DNA from: an uncultured Clostridia bacterium
GTDB lineage: Bacteria; Bacillota; Clostridia; TANB77; UBA1234
Assembly: GCA_947624765.1 (NCBI GenBank)
Contig: CANQLS010000089.1
Span: 1 to 6,418, forward strand
Length of the DNA stretch: 6,418 bases
Reading direction: 5' to 3'
Shown: positions 5,111 through 6,418 of the stretch, piece by piece
Layout of the letters: each line of letters begins with the position of its first letter
Numbering within the stretch: position 1 is the first letter of the stretch
Made by a program: the position numbers and the translations under genes
The notes under the pieces: generated by a model
Database searches by the model: none
The model's input: the letters and a program-made list of their open reading frames with translations, nothing else
Told to the model about the DNA's origin: nothing

Positions 5111-6214
5111 ATGAAAAAAGGTATTTCATTGATTGCACTTATTATAACAATAATAGTAATAATAATATTAGCAGTGATTAGCATTTTTAGTGCAGGAAAA
5201 GTCGTAGAAAAGGCTCAAGAGGCAAAAACATTACAAGAAATTGCTAACGAAAAAGAAATATTAAGTATTTCGATTTTACAAGCCAAAAGAGAAATAGGAG
5301 GTTTTAATGAAACAACACTTGGAAGTGCTTTAGATGCCATTGGTGGTGTGGGAGCAACAGAAGTAAGTAAAGATAATGTTAATTTTGTTGTAAAATTTAA
5401 AAGTTCTAACAGAAATTATTTTGTGGATTCTAGAGGAAATATCGAAGGTCCGATAGAAGCAAATGAATGGTCAGGAATGGCTAGTATTGGCTTATATGGC
5501 TTGGGAACGGAAGAATCTCCTTTTTTGATCCAGAGTATGGAAGATTTGGCATATATGAGAGATCAAGTCAATGGAACGGAAAATATGATTCACAGTTTAA
5601 CAGATAATCAAGATCATCCGAATGCGAGAAAAGCATATTATGAGCTAACAAAAGATTTATACCTAAATACGCTAGGAGAAATTAATAGGATAGAAAATTG
5701 GGATAAAGAGCCACCAAAGAATAAATGGACGCCTATTGCCGAAAGTATGGAAGTTGCATTTTCGGGACATTTTAACGGAAATGATTTTCGTTTGATAGGT
5801 TTTTATGTCAATGATGGAGATGACCAGGTGAATAAAGGTATATTTGGTTTTACTAGAGATGCAGTCATTCACAATTTGAAAGTAGTAGATGCTTATATTA
5901 GAGGTGGTAAATATATTGGTGGTATTGCTGGAAAGATATATGGAACGACAGTTATTGACGGTTGTTCTTTGCAAGGAAAATCCTATATTTTTGGAAGTGG
6001 AGCAGGGACTCCGGAGGACGGAAGTCCTGTTGCTGGTGTTGGTGGCATTGTGGGAAATTCAAGAGGGAATATCAAAATGATAAATTGTTATAATACAAGT
6101 AGCGGATGGGTAAAGCTAGAGGGAGAAGTTATTGCTGGTGGTCCACATGGTTTTGTTGGCGGTGTATTAGGAGGAGGAAATGACGGTACTCGGAATTGTT
6201 GCGAATTGTTTTAA
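5111..6214 (+). CDS. Pilin-like GLUG-repeat surface protein, 5' part of a broken frame
   Basis: Probably an exported protein anchored or assembled through a type IV pilin-type N-terminus. MKKG is a short prepilin leader, with cleavage expected after G4, and residues 5-26 form one very hydrophobic helix (ISLIALIITIIVIIILAVIS) that continues as an amphipathic helix to about 60. Position +5 of the mature protein, normally Glu, is Ala. After a small domain (70-115), residues 120-250 resemble the segment that precedes GLUG repeats, with GTEESPFLIQSMEDLAYM and then WTPIA and FSGHFNGN. GLUG-like units follow: YIGGIAGKIYGTTVIDGCS (268-286), GGIVGNSRGNIKMINCYN (311-328) and FVGGVLGGGNDGT (348-360). 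After T360 the frame yields an unrelated tail RNCCELF and stops, while repeats go on in another frame. Intact, the protein would be longer than 440 residues. GLUG proteins are often cell-surface adhesin or protease-associated; the role here is open. Confidence 0.82.
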   Translation: MKKGISLIALIITIIVIIILAVISIFSAGKVVEKAQEAKTLQEIANEKEILSISILQAKREIGGFNETTLGSALDAIGGVGATEVSKDNVNFVVKFKSSNRNYFVDSRGNIEGPIEANEWSGMASIGLYGLGTEESPFLIQSMEDLAYMRDQVNGTENMIHSLTDNQDHPNARKAYYELTKDLYLNTLGEINRIENWDKEPPKNKWTPIAESMEVAFSGHFNGNDFRLIGFYVNDGDDQVNKGIFGFTRDAVIHNLKVVDAYIRGGKYIGGIAGKIYGTTVIDGCSLQGKSYIFGSGAGTPEDGSPVAGVGGIVGNSRGNIKMINCYNTSSGWVKLEGEVIAGGPHGFVGGVLGGGNDGTRNCCELF

Positions 6215-6418
6215 TTCTTGTGATGTCATAGCAGAATTTGCGAAACGACCTAGTTTTGGTTCTACAGGCGGAGTTGTAGGGCAAAAAGCTTATGTAAATG
6301 TTTACAATTTGTTGAATACAGGTGCAGTTACTTGTAAAGTTCAAGGAGTAGATTTTGATGATCGTTTAGGTGGCGTGGCTGGTATGGCGAATTTAACCAA
6401 TTGCTACCATTATGGTAC
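6180..6418 (+). pseudogene. Continuation of the GLUG protein in another frame, cut by the window edge
   Basis: This frame is open from 6171 to the end of the window and reads IVANCFNSCDVIAEF from 6195. Further GLUG-like units follow: STGGVVGQKAYVNVYNLLNT and RLGGVAGMANLTNCYHYG. It clearly continues the repeat domain of the preceding ORF. One base too many between about 6185 and 6195 explains the break; removing one C near 6189-6191 gives NDGTGIVANCFNSC, the expected repeat. The shift is real or a sequencing error; there is no homopolymer at the spot. An ATG at 6180 with AGGAGG (6169-6174) five bases before it could allow reinitiation, but that motif is also simply three glycine codons. The 3' end lies outside the window. 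Confidence 0.78.

Noticed and set aside
6405..6418. Small palindrome TACCATTATGGTA at the right edge
   Set aside because: It lies inside the coding repeat and is explained by the codons for Tyr-His-Tyr-Gly; probably chance.

Overview
The window looks like chromosomal DNA from a low-GC, spore-forming Firmicute of the class Clostridia, perhaps a gut species. The grounds are the very A/T-rich sequence, strong AGGAGG-type ribosome sites, the Firmicute form of Obg with its C-terminal OCT domain, and a yaaL-bofA pair, which belongs to the sporulation gene set. All complete genes are on the + strand.

Left part (1-3233): about 100 bases with no recognisable gene, then a near-consensus promoter and the ribosome-assembly GTPase obg. 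A 100-base gap with a perfect 14-bp inverted repeat follows. Next come a DUF2508 (YaaL-like) gene and bofA, nine bases apart and probably translationally coupled. Eight bases after bofA a new promoter starts a GT4-type glycosyltransferase gene.

Middle (3234-4710): a short intergenic region carries three TGTGA half-sites exactly 32 bases apart and an extended -10 promoter. It drives an AAA ATPase of the DUF4143 family with a nuclease-like C-terminus, function unknown.

Right part (4711-6418): this is the unusual section. The 400 bases after the ATPase gene hold no ordinary gene but are densely structured. A promoter sits in the ATPase 3' end, followed by a 19-codon ORF with an excellent ribosome site whose 3' half is a (CA)10 microsatellite encoding alternating His-Thr. 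Then come seven tandem 7-bp repeats that form one arm of a roughly 119-base hairpin ending in five T. Last is a GC-rich hairpin nested in a second stem, directly before a pilin-like gene. That gene encodes a short type IV pilin-type N-terminal helix joined to a GLUG-repeat extracellular part. Its frame is broken at about 6190, and the GLUG repeats continue in another frame to the right edge.

The genes do not form one pathway. The first block is housekeeping and sporulation, the glycosyltransferase and the ATPase each have their own promoter, and the last block looks like an accessory surface-protein locus with an elaborate leader region. The His-Thr mini-ORF unit and the structured pilin leader are the best candidates for something undescribed. 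Nothing could be compared with a database, so family calls rest on remembered motifs.
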